From Leuctra nigra (taxonomy: Eukaryota; Arthropoda; Insecta; Plecoptera; Leuctridae), in NCBI GenBank assembly GCA_934045905.1, contig OW203762.1, positions 45,099,411-45,163,410 of the forward strand: a stretch of DNA of 64,000 bases, read 5' to 3'. The translations under genes and the position numbers were made by a program. The notes under the pieces are model-generated. The model searched no databases and was not told the DNA's origin. It was given only the letters and a program-made list of their open reading frames with translations. Shown piece by piece: positions 13,901-28,900 of this stretch; the stretch's first letter is position 1; each line of letters opens with the position of its first letter.

Positions 13901-16900
13901 TTGAGGGCGAAACAAATCTCGTAAGAATTAGTTAGTGACATATTTAGATTACTGAGTTTGAGGATAAGTCTCTTACACTTACAGAAACTCGCGTAAGAAG
14001 CAAAATTTAATTTAATAACATTTCAATTAAAATTAAAATGACCTCTTTCTTATAGCTAATATTTTGGTCCCGAGGTCCGCGGAAGAGTTGGTCACGATCA
14101 AGCAATCTGCAGCTCGACATGGAATATCAGTTGCTCTCTCTCTCTGTCTGGTGTAATGAGGCATTTGTCATGCGACGCGATGCGGAACCGGCATTGTCAC
14201 TGCGAGCACGACAGGCGGGCGAGAACCCGCGGGACCGGTTCCCTGCCCTTCTCTTCACAAGAACCAGCACTCATGTGTGTCCAAGAACATGCGTTCGGGA
14301 GGGACAGAAAATAAGAACATTTTTACGATCAAATATCTGGATTGTAGAAAAATTATTTTAATACATTCGCCTAGAAAAACGAGAATAACAAAACTTATTC
14401 TGCACAACATTTTGACATGGACTTTTCCAGTTTCCCCAATCCCCAATCGAATTTCCCCAGTTTAATTTGGGACTTGTCTCGGGTCTGCCAACACCAATGA
14501 ACTGTCAAGATCGTTACAACGTAAGCGAGTGGTGTGGAGTATGGGATTGTTTGGAATTGCTTCATCCTGTCTGAAAGATTGCCATCACATTCTAGCCTCA
14601 TCGCTTGAGACGGGGAAGTTATGCAGATTAAGAGCCAAAATATGCATACAGTTATGAAGATAACTGCATGTCGCCAAACATTACTATGTACACAAGTTAC
14701 AATTGTTGATACTTCTGTAGCAAACAAAAGCTCTTCTGATATTTCAGTCAACCAAAATGATTGATCTTCGTTAAAAAAAAACACAATTTATAAATCCTCT
14801 GTTTAGCACGAATGCAATGTGTTGACATCAAACTTATCAAGATATCTACTTAGAGGAATTAGTGGTGCCCCACCACTAATTCCTCGAAGGTATCTGTTCC
14901 GAAAAAAAATAGTGGAAATATACAAAAATATGCAGTTATTTACAACGAACTGTCAAGATCTCCAGTTCCATTCCATGACTCTAAAATGAATTTAAACAAA
15001 ATATGTACTGCATAACTACCCTGCAATCGACTATTCACCGACTTGGAAGTGGAATATGACACGAACTGCACGAGACACGTCTTGTGGCAAACAATGACAC
15101 CTCGCCACACCTCACGGGTTTCTCCCAGCTGAAGGTCATTGGCTCACATTGCGTAAATAATCTGGAGTAAAAAGCCGCGAGCCAAGACAAAACATTGGCG
15201 ACGAATCAAACGAATCTCTCCACACTCGTAAATAACAAGAGTAGGGGGGGAGGGGGAGGGGGGGGGGAGTATCATCACCGGTGGAATTAGAACGGTGATT
15301 TATTTACATTTCAGCGGCGGTTGTTAGCTCGGAATTGACGTCAGATGATTAGACGAAGCGTTCTAAACGACTCGTCAAATAATATTTACACATGCTTGTG
15401 CACTCGAGACGCAAGAGAAGTCGACGTGTCGTACTGCGGAGATGAAGAAAAACAAGATAAACTTTCAGGTATCCCATAAAAACGATGCTGTGCAGACGTG
15501 CAAAGAAATAAACCAGTTCTAGTAAAAGTCGTGAATGTGGTTTCGCTCCACGCCTAAATGCACTGCACCCATCACGTTTACAGAGAAACAACGATTTTAT
15601 GAATAAACACATTCTAATCATATGCTAATTTCCGTAATAGTAATCGCCGTCATTTACATACACGTAAATATAATAAAAACCCGGTTATGGACACATTATC
15701 TTATCGGACACCTTGCATAACGCGACTGGTTATTATGCAAATACGTCTCGTCTTCATGTTGCCGAGCACATTACCGAGTGACCACGAGTGCAGGTGCGTG
15801 CGCACTGCATCACCTGCGTCTGGGTCAAGTAGCGGAGCAGAACGCAATTCTGTCAAACAATGTCCGAACACGGCCTACCTGAAACCAGTCTCGATGACGC
15901 AGCACTGTCAACCAACTCACCTGGGAACAAAGAGAAGCACACATGAGACATTGCGTCACTGGTATTCAAAAACACAAGTACTAATAAGTAGAGACAATAC
16001 TGAACAAAGATTTGCAGATGGAAAAGAATCGGGTCTATTATTTAATGCGCAAAATATAATTTGTGACAATGGCAAGCAAACAGAAAGTAATCGCCCATTG
16101 GCCCCAATCTGACTCTTGTATAGACATAACCCCGTCGACGGCATTATCATTAGTAGAAGTGGTGTTGGTGTATAAATAACAAACTGTGCTCGGAATAATG
16201 AGTGTGATGTCAACATTCGTGTTCCGAGAATTGTGCTCCCGCCGAGAGGTTGTTACGGCTACAAATTGGAACGAATCCAGATCTAATTTAAATATTCTCC
16301 CGCCCGGCGAGAGTCGCCTGGATGCAGTGACGTCAGCAGATCAAACAAACACGACCCGATGGGTGGGGAAGTGCGCGACGAATTGCCAACATCATAACAT
16401 GATCTGTGGTCCAAGGTTGGCACTAATAGATTGGGAGGGGTGGGGGGTATCAATACATATGTGATTGAAATAGCAGCAAATCTGAATAGACATTCAACGC
16501 AGCATGACGTGAGGCTATGAATAATTGCTGTCATGTCGTCAACAAAACATCAGAGTTGAACAATGCAGTGAAAAACAAGATTGATAAACGTAACAGATGA
16601 AATATCATGTGAACATAAAATGAAACTATGGTGTACTGAAATGGGTGTATTCCTGCTCTTTTTTATCTCTGTGGCTTGAAATATTGAGCTGGTAATCCGA
16701 GCCTAGCGGATAAGGCAACAATGCAATGACACGACGACAAAAAGCCTCTGCCCGCATGCCGGGACGTCCTGTTTGCTGCGGCCGCAACGCCCCCCCCCCC
16801 CCCCCCCCCCCCTACACCCGACAATCGCGCGGTTTCGTGTTTGCGTAGATTAGACACGTGACTCCCTGACACGTCAATTCTTTCATCTTTGAACATGTTT

Positions 16901-19900
16901 TTATCGCGTTCCAACGCAAATATTGCTCTAAATCTGCATTTCGCCGGCTGAAACTGGCTCCACGAGTATTATTAGATCGCGCTTGCACACAAAGTATTCA
17001 CACATTAAAATGTTGTGAACTATTCATTATTTATCTAGCCGCAAGATAAGCGTGCTGATAACGATGTCGACCTCTGCCCTCAAACCAAGTCATCTAATAG
17101 TAGCAACACAACGAACTTCGTCAACATCTACTTCAAACAATCTTACTAACAATCAATCACTTGATCAATTATTAATCACGGAGCATGACTGCAGTTAGTA
17201 GATCCAGGAAGAATGACGGGGGGAGGACGCCGGCGTCACACGGCATAATTCACATTGAAAACTCCGGTCACGTGACGGATGTCTTGGCCCTCGCATGGAG
17301 TGAAACTAAGCCAAAGCGAGCGGAGCGAGCGGGCAACAGGGCATACGAAAATAGTTGTGTTAGGCACGCCATAGTTGATTACCATCATGCTATTACTGTG
17401 CGACAATCGATACGAGCACTCTTGATGTTGCCAGTCACAGAGTTCAACTAAATGCCCGCTATTTACAGTATTTCCCAATCAAAGACTGCGCACAGAAAAT
17501 TACAAAATTACAAAAATGTGATTATAATCACAAAAAATAAGGAGTGTGATATATCTTGTTCCGCAGATAATTCTTTTAAGTCATACGTATCACTTTGGTC
17601 ACATAAGTGTTAACATTGACTTCCGCTCGTGCTAATGAATGACCAACATTTTTAAATGAAGTACCCTACTTAATCAAGAATATTTATCTTTCAGTAGATC
17701 ATGAAATATCAACAAATCCCTTGCGGCCGCAATAGCGCCAGGTTCACGATCACGCTGTCTGTCAGATATTAGCTGTCGATCATCGATCAGGGCTGTGAGA
17801 TTGACAGGCGGATGTCGGAAAGCAATCTGTAGGAATCCAGTCGAGGCGCAATACTGTTCCATCACTTGACATGATGAATGGACCAAGTGACAAGATTGCT
17901 CTCCAAGGTCGAAGATGAATCAACGCGCGGTGACCTCATCAAAAGGTCAGTGACAGGTCAGAATCGATGCATGCAGGACTTCGGAGACAGTTCCTGGGAT
18001 GAGCAATACATCGTGCGACATTCGCTGTCATTATCGGAAGTATTTCGGGCATCACGCTATGCAGAGTCGTCATTTTCAAGTAACTTTGACTAAACCTTTA
18101 CATATTTAATAAAGGACAGTACGCCTATTCTGTCGACGCAAATAACTTCCTCTCACAACATTATGATGGATTAATAAGTTTTGAAAGTATAAAGCTAACA
18201 AAAGAGAGGCGCAAAGTGAAGAAAATAAACGAGCCAAGTTCATTCCTTTCGCACAAACTAACTTCAAGTTAAACTAAATACAGACACACTCACATTAAAA
18301 GATTGCCCAAGTTGGTAGAAATGAAGACAAAACGAGAGAAATGTAATCTGAAGCGGGCGCCAACTTTCTCGAAGTCGGCAATTTAGGTGTAAACTTTCCC
18401 AGCTTCCATTTTGCTTCCCTATAGAGAATTATTACGGGAGCGCAAGACAGACTGGCAAAGAAACTTTATAAGAAAAAACTTAGTTTTCGAAACCAGGACA
18501 TCAATCATGAAAACAAACGAGAAATAAAGCGAGTCGCGCTGATTTGCAAGTCGAACACGTAACTTGTCGCGCTGAGAGTGGGTCATGTCGCAGTTTTATT
18601 ATCATTTAATGCGCAGAGCTTCGAACAATCGGCTTCGAAGCGCATTGTGTGATGATTGGCACATGCGCGCCGGCTTTGAACATCTTCCAAGTGTTGCGAC
18701 AAGGCCGGTGCCGCGCCGCGCATTCTAATGCACGCACAATCAGGACGCCTCGTCGTGCATTCTAATGCACGCACAATCAGGACGCCTCGCTGCGCCGCGC
18801 ATTCTAATGCACGCACAATCAGGACGCCTCGCTGCGCCGCGCATTCTAATGCACGCACAACCAGGTCGCCTCGTCGTGCATTCTAATGCACGCACAATCA
18901 GGACGCCTCGCCGCGCATTCTAATGCACACACAATCAGGACGCCTCGCCGCGCATTCTAATGCACGCACAATCAGGACGCCTCGCTGTGCTAGCCGCGCC
19001 TAGCTCATCGCCACCGTCGAATACCGACAAACTACAATACCTCCAGCCTTGGAATCGACGCAGTCTTATTAATCGCCCGTTAATAGGAACGCCCGAGCAG
19101 CGCATTAATAATCAGTCTCATCGAATCGACAGAAACACGTTTTACAAGTTGCCAAATTGAAATCGCGCCAAGTTGCACGGAGCGCCGCGCCGCAAAAAAC
19201 TTGCCTCGTCACAGAACTTGGTGAACACAACACGTGCAGAGGACAAGTAATAGAAAACCCGCTTCCATGCAGCTGCCGCCATATACGTGCAGAGTAGGTA
19301 CTTGGTAATTGCTGCCCAAGATCTGTCTCTTATCCCCGGTAAGGAAGTCTCGCAGCGGCGCAGCGCGGTGCGGTCAAGCTGCGACGTTCACGTGACGTCA
19401 CATCCGGTCGCCGTTGAGTCGCGTCCAACAAGTGTCTCTCTTCCAGAGTGACTCAATCAATACTTGACTTCGATGATTAGTTGTTGCCAGAGCACACTCT
19501 GCCAGAGACGTCGCTCTGGCTGGACCCCTTCCAAAGCAATTTCTAGCGCGGATCCTCTTCCGCCCACTCAACTACTTGGATAATAAACGACTTCTCGGTA
19601 AACTGTAACTCTGACAAGCGGCTTGGGAAAACACCATTCTAAAGATTCGAAGATGCCTTGAAAGTTGTAAGACAAATTAGTTGATAGTTGGGTCAGTTCG
19701 CCTTCCTTCAAAATCGATTTCATTGACGATGGTGTTCTTCAGATCGCCCAGCATGGCCGCCAGTTCAAGAAGAGTCACGGCTCTGTTGCAGTAAGTATCT
19801 CCATCACACCGGCGACGTCCTCGCCCTCTCCGTCACGACGCCTGCCTCCATCACACCGGCGACGTCCTCCCCTCTCCGTCACGACGCATCCCTCCATCAC

Positions 19901-22900
19901 ACCGGCGACGTCCTCGCCCTCTCCATCACGACGCCTCCCTCCATCACACCGGCGACGTCCTCGCCCTCTCCGTCACGACGCCCATCACACCGACGACGTC
20001 CTCGCCCTCTGGTCGCTCAGCATAAAGTCTATTACGAATACACTGGGTCATCGGCGACTTCGTGACGACGGCATCAGCACGATTAAACAACTCTTGCAGC
20101 TGGATGGCTGCTGAACTTCAAGGAAATTATCGCATTCTGTTGATTCAATAAGTTGACTTTCAACTGAGCAGACCTCAACATTCATGTGAAAACGAATCTT
20201 GCACTCAATTATAAGATTACCACATACTGATTCATATGATCTTCACCGAGTTTTGTTTCTACCTTTCTCCCCCACAATTCAGACCGCATTCTACCATGGG
20301 CCGCATTATTGTTTGGTCTGTGGATATGTTGAAGGGAAAGTAAAAGTTCTCAATGAATGTCAGTCCAAGTGAGCGGAGTTCATTAACGCGCTGTGATGCG
20401 CAACTTTACAGCACTAATAAGTAACACTGTTTCGAACAACTTTCACGCGAATCTGACGCGTTGACGAGTGCAGCGGAAATCTCGGCGATCTCCTGCACTG
20501 GCGATGTAATGCGATTACCTCAACGCGAATGACATACGATCTGGTCAGCCTTCAGGAGAGAAAAGCAAGCATTCCTTCAGTTAGCGATTTATAGCAGCAT
20601 AAAAGTCGCCAGCCAGTAAGGTCGGCCACCTGAGTAAGCGGTTCGGAGGTCATAAAAAGAACACTAGAATTTCGATATCGATGTGAAACATTTTGAATTA
20701 ATTAATTTGATCGAAACTTGTTTGAGGACAATCCTCCACGTGTAGTTCTTGCCCATGCCGGAAATAATGCTGGTGAATGTAGGGCGGGAGCTGGAAGCCG
20801 GAGTGACTAATATGACATCGCAGAGATAACGCAACACAAACAAGCCGACGTCTGGAACTCAAATGTCAGAAGGACGAGATAGCTGGTCTGCATGCACACC
20901 TGGCCACATTACATTCTTGAAATACAGAAGTTGGTCACGATATCTCAACCTTTTACACGAAACAAAGGCTGAATGGTCTCTGGAAGGACGTTTTACCGAA
21001 ATCCAAACTCAATTCGTTTAAGCAATTTTGTATATATACAAAAAAAAATCATGATATTAAGTGTTTTCCACTTTCTCGAAATAGATCAGTTGCTTGGCCC
21101 GCATGAAGCAGGTCTTTCCTTGCGGTTAAGGAGTAAAAAACCGCGAGCGAAACGAGGTCACGCTTGTTATCACTTTGTTTCACTGTCTATCGGCAATCAG
21201 CTGATCAGTGGCCCCTGCCCCTGCCCCCGCCCCTGTCCATTGCCAGCACCACGCTAGTCACGACTTCAACGCAGACAACGAGATTCGACACGTTCACGTA
21301 GCGCGCCCGAATAAGGAGAGACCAACATAATATGCCAGTCAGCTAGAATACACAATGACAATGTTCCAAAACCAGTCAGACATGATCGAGTAACCACATT
21401 TCATTCGGTGAACTGTTCAATTGCTTTGTTTTCCCATTAGCTAGGAGGCAGCGAAGAGTAGAATTTCCACGCTTTCAATTGCAAGGTACAGAAAAGTTGA
21501 TTCGATTACTTTTGCAATGCGGTTGCATTACGAAGCTCGATGAAATTATGATGACTTGCGGGTACATTCCACAGTGACAAACACGCCACTGAAAAACACA
21601 CATCCATTACATTGAATCGCTGGCCGCATCGTGCTCGTGCATATTCCCATGTGACTCACAGCGCGGTGCAATTTGCTCCCTCGTCTCGTGCACGAACTCG
21701 TGAACACGTCCGCGGCCAAACCGCACTTCCCGAGCTCGCTTTGTTGTGCAGCTCCACTCATTGGCCATTCCGCGTGCAAGCGGGCATTACGAACAAAACA
21801 AGCACACGAATAAAAAACAACACAATTTATTATGGAATCGGCATTCGTCCAAGGTTATCGCCGATTAAAATCTCGTGTGGTATTTCATTGGAAGGAATGG
21901 CCGCTCATCTTTCATCTTAGAGAGAGAGGGAGAGAAAGAACCGAGGTGCGAGTGAGATTGATTATGCAAAGAGGTGATGGCAATGGCCGACGAAACAGGT
22001 ATCTTGCCATAGATTGAACAGCCATAGATTAGAAGCCAGCCACACGGACCGGTACTTCGCCATGCCGTGTCGCTGAATGTCAAATCAAGGGCAGAGAAAA
22101 ACAACTTGATCTCCTAGCCTATTGCGTTCACGATAAATCCGGTATTTTAACACTATCATTTGGTATTTAATAAAAAACATGAATAGGACATTAATTATAA
22201 TTATACATAACTACCAGTCGATCCTAATTTATATGTAAATTGACATGTAGTTACTAAAATTACGCCGCTTCCGTAATGTATGCACAAAAAAGTCGGCAAT
22301 TGGCATCGCACGAAGTCAGTAAAGAAAATCGTTTCGCTTTGTTTTGTAATCATATGGATAAAAATAAATGATGTTATTGTAAACATTTCATGCGATAAAC
22401 TGATGTCGCAACATCACTTGGTTCTCAGAGCGCGATTTGGCAGCTATTTCTCGGCCCATCACACTCAGGTCGCTCACTAATCGGATTCCAACTCCTATAA
22501 ATACCCATCCCACAACAACAGGCCGACAACTTGCTTCTCACGACCACTGGCATCTCGCCAAAACGTTTAATTAGTTTAGTCACGAGCATCTATTCAAGGC
22601 CTCAACAATGATGACTTTAAACTAACAATTATCATCGATGCATGGAGCCGAGAACTCGTTTGCAGTATTACGTAAGCAGAACCGCTCTCACTCCACTCGA
22701 AGGAGACTAAGTATAGGGATTAGAGAGAGATTGCCAGCCACTACAATCACGATAATAGGTTATGAACTTTGAGTAATTACGTGGACTCAAGTCGGTCGAG
22801 ACCTCGGCGGACTTTAATCATCACGTGACATGATGAGACGGGTCATGAATCGATAATTGATTATCGAGCTATTGGTCTCAGTTGACACACGTGGGATTAG

Positions 22901-25900
22901 TCTACATTGCTGATAAGCCAGCAGTTCTGCTCCGCGAAACACGTGAAATGCACATCGCATATCAAGAGATCGAAAGCCGATTACGTTGAAAAAGTCACAT
23001 GTCAACAAGTTTGATTTTGTATCGCGCTCTTGTGAATTCTGGTCAGCTCTATTTTACTGCTGAATCGTATTCTAGCAATTTGCTCTCTTTGTTTAATATG
23101 ACGTTTGTGAACCACTCGACCGAGAACCAAAAGCAAAGAGACTGAGAATTCTGCACCTGACTGGTTCCGTAAAGGTTCAAATTAATTTGATCTAGTTTTA
23201 AACAGTATTTGCATAAAGCTACAATGTAAAGTTGGCTCAACTCGTCATAATATTCTCTGGAGCTTTCTAACTAATTGTCACGACAAGACAACAAAATAAG
23301 CCAGGGCGGTAATTAATTTCTGTTGTTCTGCTGACAAGGCGAGGGGCAGGATACAACCAACATCTGGCAAGTCTACGACGAGAACGCGTCTTGGAGGGTG
23401 GAGGTTCACAATTCAAGATGGTCGCATCCAGCATGTCAGACGTCTCGCACGACTGCTCGCCACTGTAATGCAGCAGACAAGTGCAGGAATCAGTGCAAAG
23501 GATGTGACTTGTTGAGGGCTGTCATTGGCGGACACAAGGTCACATGACCAGCGCACCAGATGGGACGCGTGGATTAGAGAATGAGAGACGATTACAGAAT
23601 GCGAGACGATTATCCAGAGTTTTTAATAATCAATGAAGAAAAACGTTGCCCGGTTGTCTATGAATAATTCATCGGATGGTATGGTAATGTGCCGTGTTTT
23701 ATGGCTTGATTATGCAGCCGAGTAAACCACCTTTCAACCAACGTGCTTTTTGCTTCGTGTTCGAGTTGCGTCAGGCGACTCATGGATTGGCTTGGAAAGG
23801 AAATACGCGGAAATCGTAGAATCCAGCTAATTCACAAGCAAAACACAAACTTGTGAAAGTTCAACAAGATAAGTGTTGGCTTATCTTATCTCGCGGTAAG
23901 GCGGTTCGATTCTTCAATCACTTCTTTCATTCGAGGATGGTTTATTGATTCCGATAAATCGATAATATCTCAAGCACTGATAGGAAATATCGGGTCAATA
24001 GTGTTCAGCTTGATCGAATACTTTCGAACCAATATGCAAACACTGGTGCATTTGCATATTATCAAGCGCGCACTTTCACTCACTACATAAAGCAAAGTGA
24101 CGAGTGCCAATAAAAATACCGAGACAAGAAAAGAAACAAAAACTAATAGCTCTGAGCGATCTCTGGGCAGACAATGGAAACACTAATTGGTGCGACGAAA
24201 CAATAAAACTTGCAAGTCACTGATCGTGTAAAATACAACCAAGTTCAACTTTACTCCAAGATGGCGGACAGATCGTGTTGCGCTGTTGCCAGCTGTCGTC
24301 AGCGAGATAAGCAAACAGCAGGTGCCAGGGGAGGAACGGGCGAGCTCCCCCTGGAATGTAGACAGGTGAGGAGGGGCGGGGAGAATGTCAAGCAACTTTC
24401 ATGCCGTTTCTTTGGCTCGAAGAGAAGTGACAATGTGAAATTGACACATGTGATGGAACGTAGCCCAGACTTGGCATGGATTGAGGAGATGAAAGAAATA
24501 ACGAGACATATTCACTTCCATGGATGACCCTCACCAAAAAAGGAAGAAACGAAAAGAAAAGTTTAGACCCGAAAAGGAAGAGTCATTATTTTCGTCGGGC
24601 TGGCGCGCCAACAATGGACCGAACAATAAAAACAAGAAAACGCAAAGGACAGAGAATCGAATTTATTACATCGTAAATAAAGTGTCCAGTCATCGGAGTG
24701 CGGGTCGGAGGAAACCAGTTGGCGGACAATGAGATCTGGACCACTCGGCATCCATCTTGGCCCGCCTCCAGCGGTTGGCAGATCAATCATCATCCATTAC
24801 CTGCATTCCTGCCTCGCTAACTCATTATATAGGCATTCACTTGTACTTTCCAGCAGAGCCACTCATCAGAACGACGACTAACGGCGAGTAATTAAATTAA
24901 TTAACATCATTTCCCCCCGGCTGCAGCACCTGCCAGGTATGTGAAGTCCCCCCCCCCCCCCCACCCACCCGCAGTAACTCTATTATACTCTAACCACAGA
25001 GCGAGGCATACAAAAAAAACAGGGGTGGTCGTCTGAAAGCAACAAACAACCCAATTGTAGTCGAAATCTGTTGAGAAGAAAGGATGGAGGGTGTAGTCGT
25101 TTAACCGTGGGTTATAATAATAGTCGACTATCATAGCGATCTGCGAAGGAAACAATGGTCTAGGCAATCAGCTAGACAAGGATGACGCATGCGATTTGGA
25201 TAAATTATCCACAATTGAATATGGTAATAGTTCTCATTCACTTGACGACCACGAGAGCCGGTATCATGCAGGCCGTTATCACGTGGAGGCGCAGCTGAGC
25301 AAATCCAGGTGGCGTACTTCCATGCCATCCGCAGGGTGCAGTCAGAAACCAACTCGCTTTCAATCGGGTTACTTTGCCAGAGCAGCACGGCACGGGCATC
25401 AAGCGTCGCGATGCCGGCGCCCTCTTATCTGGCGGGCAAGCGTATAATTGGAGCGGTGTCTCTGCAACACGTACGAGCCATCCCCGCACGTTAGCGTGTC
25501 GACGTGGAGGTGACGTCACACCAGGTGATGTCCGCGTCGAGAGCAAAGCTAATGATAAGAATAGACGTGTCACGCGCACGGACAACATTCTTGGCCAACG
25601 TCTTGAAATTACAACAATCTGTTCAGGATGCAGGACATCGCGATTGAGTAACCTTCTATGCTAATACTTGAAGAAGACGGATCAATAAATCTTCCAGTCA
25701 GGAGAAATTACAAAATAACTTCAGTGTTAGAGTGTACACAAGCCAAGTCACATTGACTGAAGCAATAAAATTAACATGCTTTCCTCCGCCAGCACTAAAC
25801 GGTTCGATCTCGCCGCAATGAAGCGACTCGGAGTGCATTTGATTGCAGAATATATCTCTGTCGTCCTCCTTCGCTCCGTGTGCAGTGAGGCGATGTTTCC

Positions 25901-28900
25901 GCGTCGCTCCTCCGCCGTGCCGTGACATTGATCACGCTCACGCCGGACAATTGCAGCTCTAGCTCGCTTCATCTGATCAAGTGGGGAAGGCGGGAGAAAC
26001 AGGTTGAAAAACACACCGGACAGAAAAAACGAGTTAATTAACGATTGCTATCGTTATACTAGAAGATTGTGAGATAAATTAATTGCTAGTTTCATAAAAC
26101 GCTTGAAGATAAAAACTCAAAACTTGTTTTGAGTCGATGTAATTCTCGTGAAGCATTTTTTGTCGAGTCACAAACAAGGATGAAAAGTAGTACTCTATTA
26201 CGGAACAATGGTTGCGTTAATGTTCTGTTACCACAAAATTAGTGCGCCATTTGGAAGTGGCAGCCGCGCGACCTTGTTGCAAGTTCTTCCTTGAGCTTCC
26301 GAGAACAGTTGCATCGCATCGCATGCATGTGTCGAGCCGACGCGGCGATTCTTCACAACATGTAGGGCAAAAAGTCATCACTTGACGCAACGCAATGATA
26401 CGGAGAATAAGCAGCCTGGGAAACATGCGACTTGTCACCTGTCACATAGCAACAGAGATGACTTGTCTCACTTGCTCCAGCGCAGCATCCCTGCCAAGGG
26501 GCTGTTCACCCGAGACGTAAAGCGCACAAAGAACATCTCTCAACCCCAAGGTCAACGGCAACATGGCCGCGGTTCCCTGCACACGGCGGACCCTCTGGGA
26601 AGTGATCTTTTAGTCATGTCTGGTTTGACCTTCAAGAGTTCTCCGCTTCAGAAACCTGATAATAGGTGACTGAATGCTTGAGCAACTTTCACATAGAACC
26701 GACAAGTTCGTTACTTTTTAACTACCATCATTTCCCCCGACTCGGCTTAGCCGCGCCAGAAGCACAAGCTAGTGCAACTAAATATAGAGCCGTGGAGATG
26801 GACGACTTCTGGCGCATTTACCTCGCTCTAGGAGGTCACCACATTACCACAACAGTGACACAATTAACATTACTTCATAACAGCGAGGTAATCGCATGAA
26901 AAGTCTCGGCTCAAGTGTGCTTTGTTCTGAACCAGATATCGCGAAAGTGGCATGATATCGTGATTCATAACACTAGGACAACAAAAATGCTCGCTCTTTA
27001 TGTCTCACACTTTCTAATCATTAGATTCAGCCAGACACGCCACCGACCAATGTAGACTCGTTTCACAATCTAATAATAGCGTTCATGTCACTCCGCTCTG
27101 GCGAAGATACTCACCTCGAAAACAGGAACACGATCCAACACTTTGTCCTTGGAATCCCAGTTAGCTCCCTTGGGTGCGGAACACACGTCACAAAGAGATG
27201 TACACTCACAGACAGCCGCAACTCTGCATCCACCTGACTCCCAAGTCTCAGGCAATCTGATATGAGAAACGGGTCTGCAGAAGCGTCAAGGCCCCGGGAG
27301 AGGGGAGCGTTGGCGGGGGAGGGGAGGGTAGAGTCGCCATGGAGACGACCCCTTTCCCGGGTCTCCCCTGTGGGCGGGGCCAAGCGAACACGGCACGGCA
27401 GTGTTGCATCGCAGTTGTTGAGTCATGCTTTGCGACCATCACGACAGTAATTGAGGAAGGCATGCTGTTTTGCCGACAACGTTGGCTGCAGGAATGAAGG
27501 GGAAGTTTTCCCCCCACAATTACACAGCTTTCGTCAATCAATAACTCCTCCGAGCTGCACCCGTGACGTAAGCGGCTATTCATGTTATCCAGAACTGTCA
27601 TCATTGCTTGTTCTAAAAGCTGTCTCGAACAATCTCTCATGCTTATTTATAAAGATCACGTTGGTTTATTGAAACGGCTGGTGTGTTTGTCGAATACCTG
27701 GCAGTGGCTTGGATTGTGTGCGAACTTTCTTCACCGTGTGTTGACTTAGCGCGTGAAATTTCCCTAAACACCGCCGTGTTGATGAGTTGGGAAAACATCC
27801 GCGAGTGTCGAGGCGCTTGGCCGAGGGCCATCCGACTTGAGGGCCTGCCAAAATCAGGCTACGAGCGACGAACTGGCCCACTCGGTCGTACAATTGCGAT
27901 ATCTCAACCTGGATCTTAATCACACCCGAGATAGTGTCACGTTTCATAACATGTGCTTCATGATCCTTTCTCACAATACCAATGTGCTCTCAAACATTTC
28001 AACAGGGGATAAAAATGCAATCTAAATAAATCAGCAGCACTTCATGCAATTATAATGGTATGCGAGGTGATGAGCGGTGACAGCCCGAGGTCAGACTTGA
28101 CTTTATTGAAGAATCGCCATCAAACGAGAAAACATTTAATCACAATTTAATTAGTCCCCTTTACGGATAAGTTACAACACTTAAAATCTGCTCGACTTCA
28201 CTTCCGAAATTGATGACATCGGAGAAGCTTCAAAAGAAACTTTTTAAATTGATCTCGACTCGTCTTCCGAAAGTTTGAGGAGTTTGTTCAGAGCGCAATT
28301 TAAAGTAGATGTTGGTGATGAAGACGGGATGGAGTGGGGAGAGGGGGGGGGGCGGGAACACGCACGGATTTAGCCGCCAGAGGAAGGCGAGCAGAGCAAT
28401 GAAACTTGGCACCGGACCGCCGGCCATTAGACCCAGTCACGTGACACATCAATTACCGAGCTGCAATAAATCGCGTTGCGAAACCGGCGCGAATACTACG
28501 GCGTAAAAACGCATCGCACGCAATTACTGACGTGCATGCTGCATGCATTTCTCATTTAGAAAGAACACAGAAGGGTTTCAACATTGGCAAACGCTTCTGT
28601 CAGCGGCTAATTAAAAGGTCCATTATACCTATTCATTATCTGATATTTCAATATACATTTGGTGTAAATTTTACATTGTTTGGTTTTATTGTTTGGTTTT
28701 TATTTTCACGAAAAGGTCACCAAAAAACTAGGATCATCCGACTAGTTCTTGCCTCCTGAAGCTCTTGAACAGGGACAGTGCAAACTATTTCAACATCATG
28801 TGCAGCGTACCGCGGAGAACAAATCATGCACCAACCAAGACGGTGCGGACGGTTTTCATTTTCTTCGGCGTTGTTTTGTGTACGCGACGCGACCCAGTTC

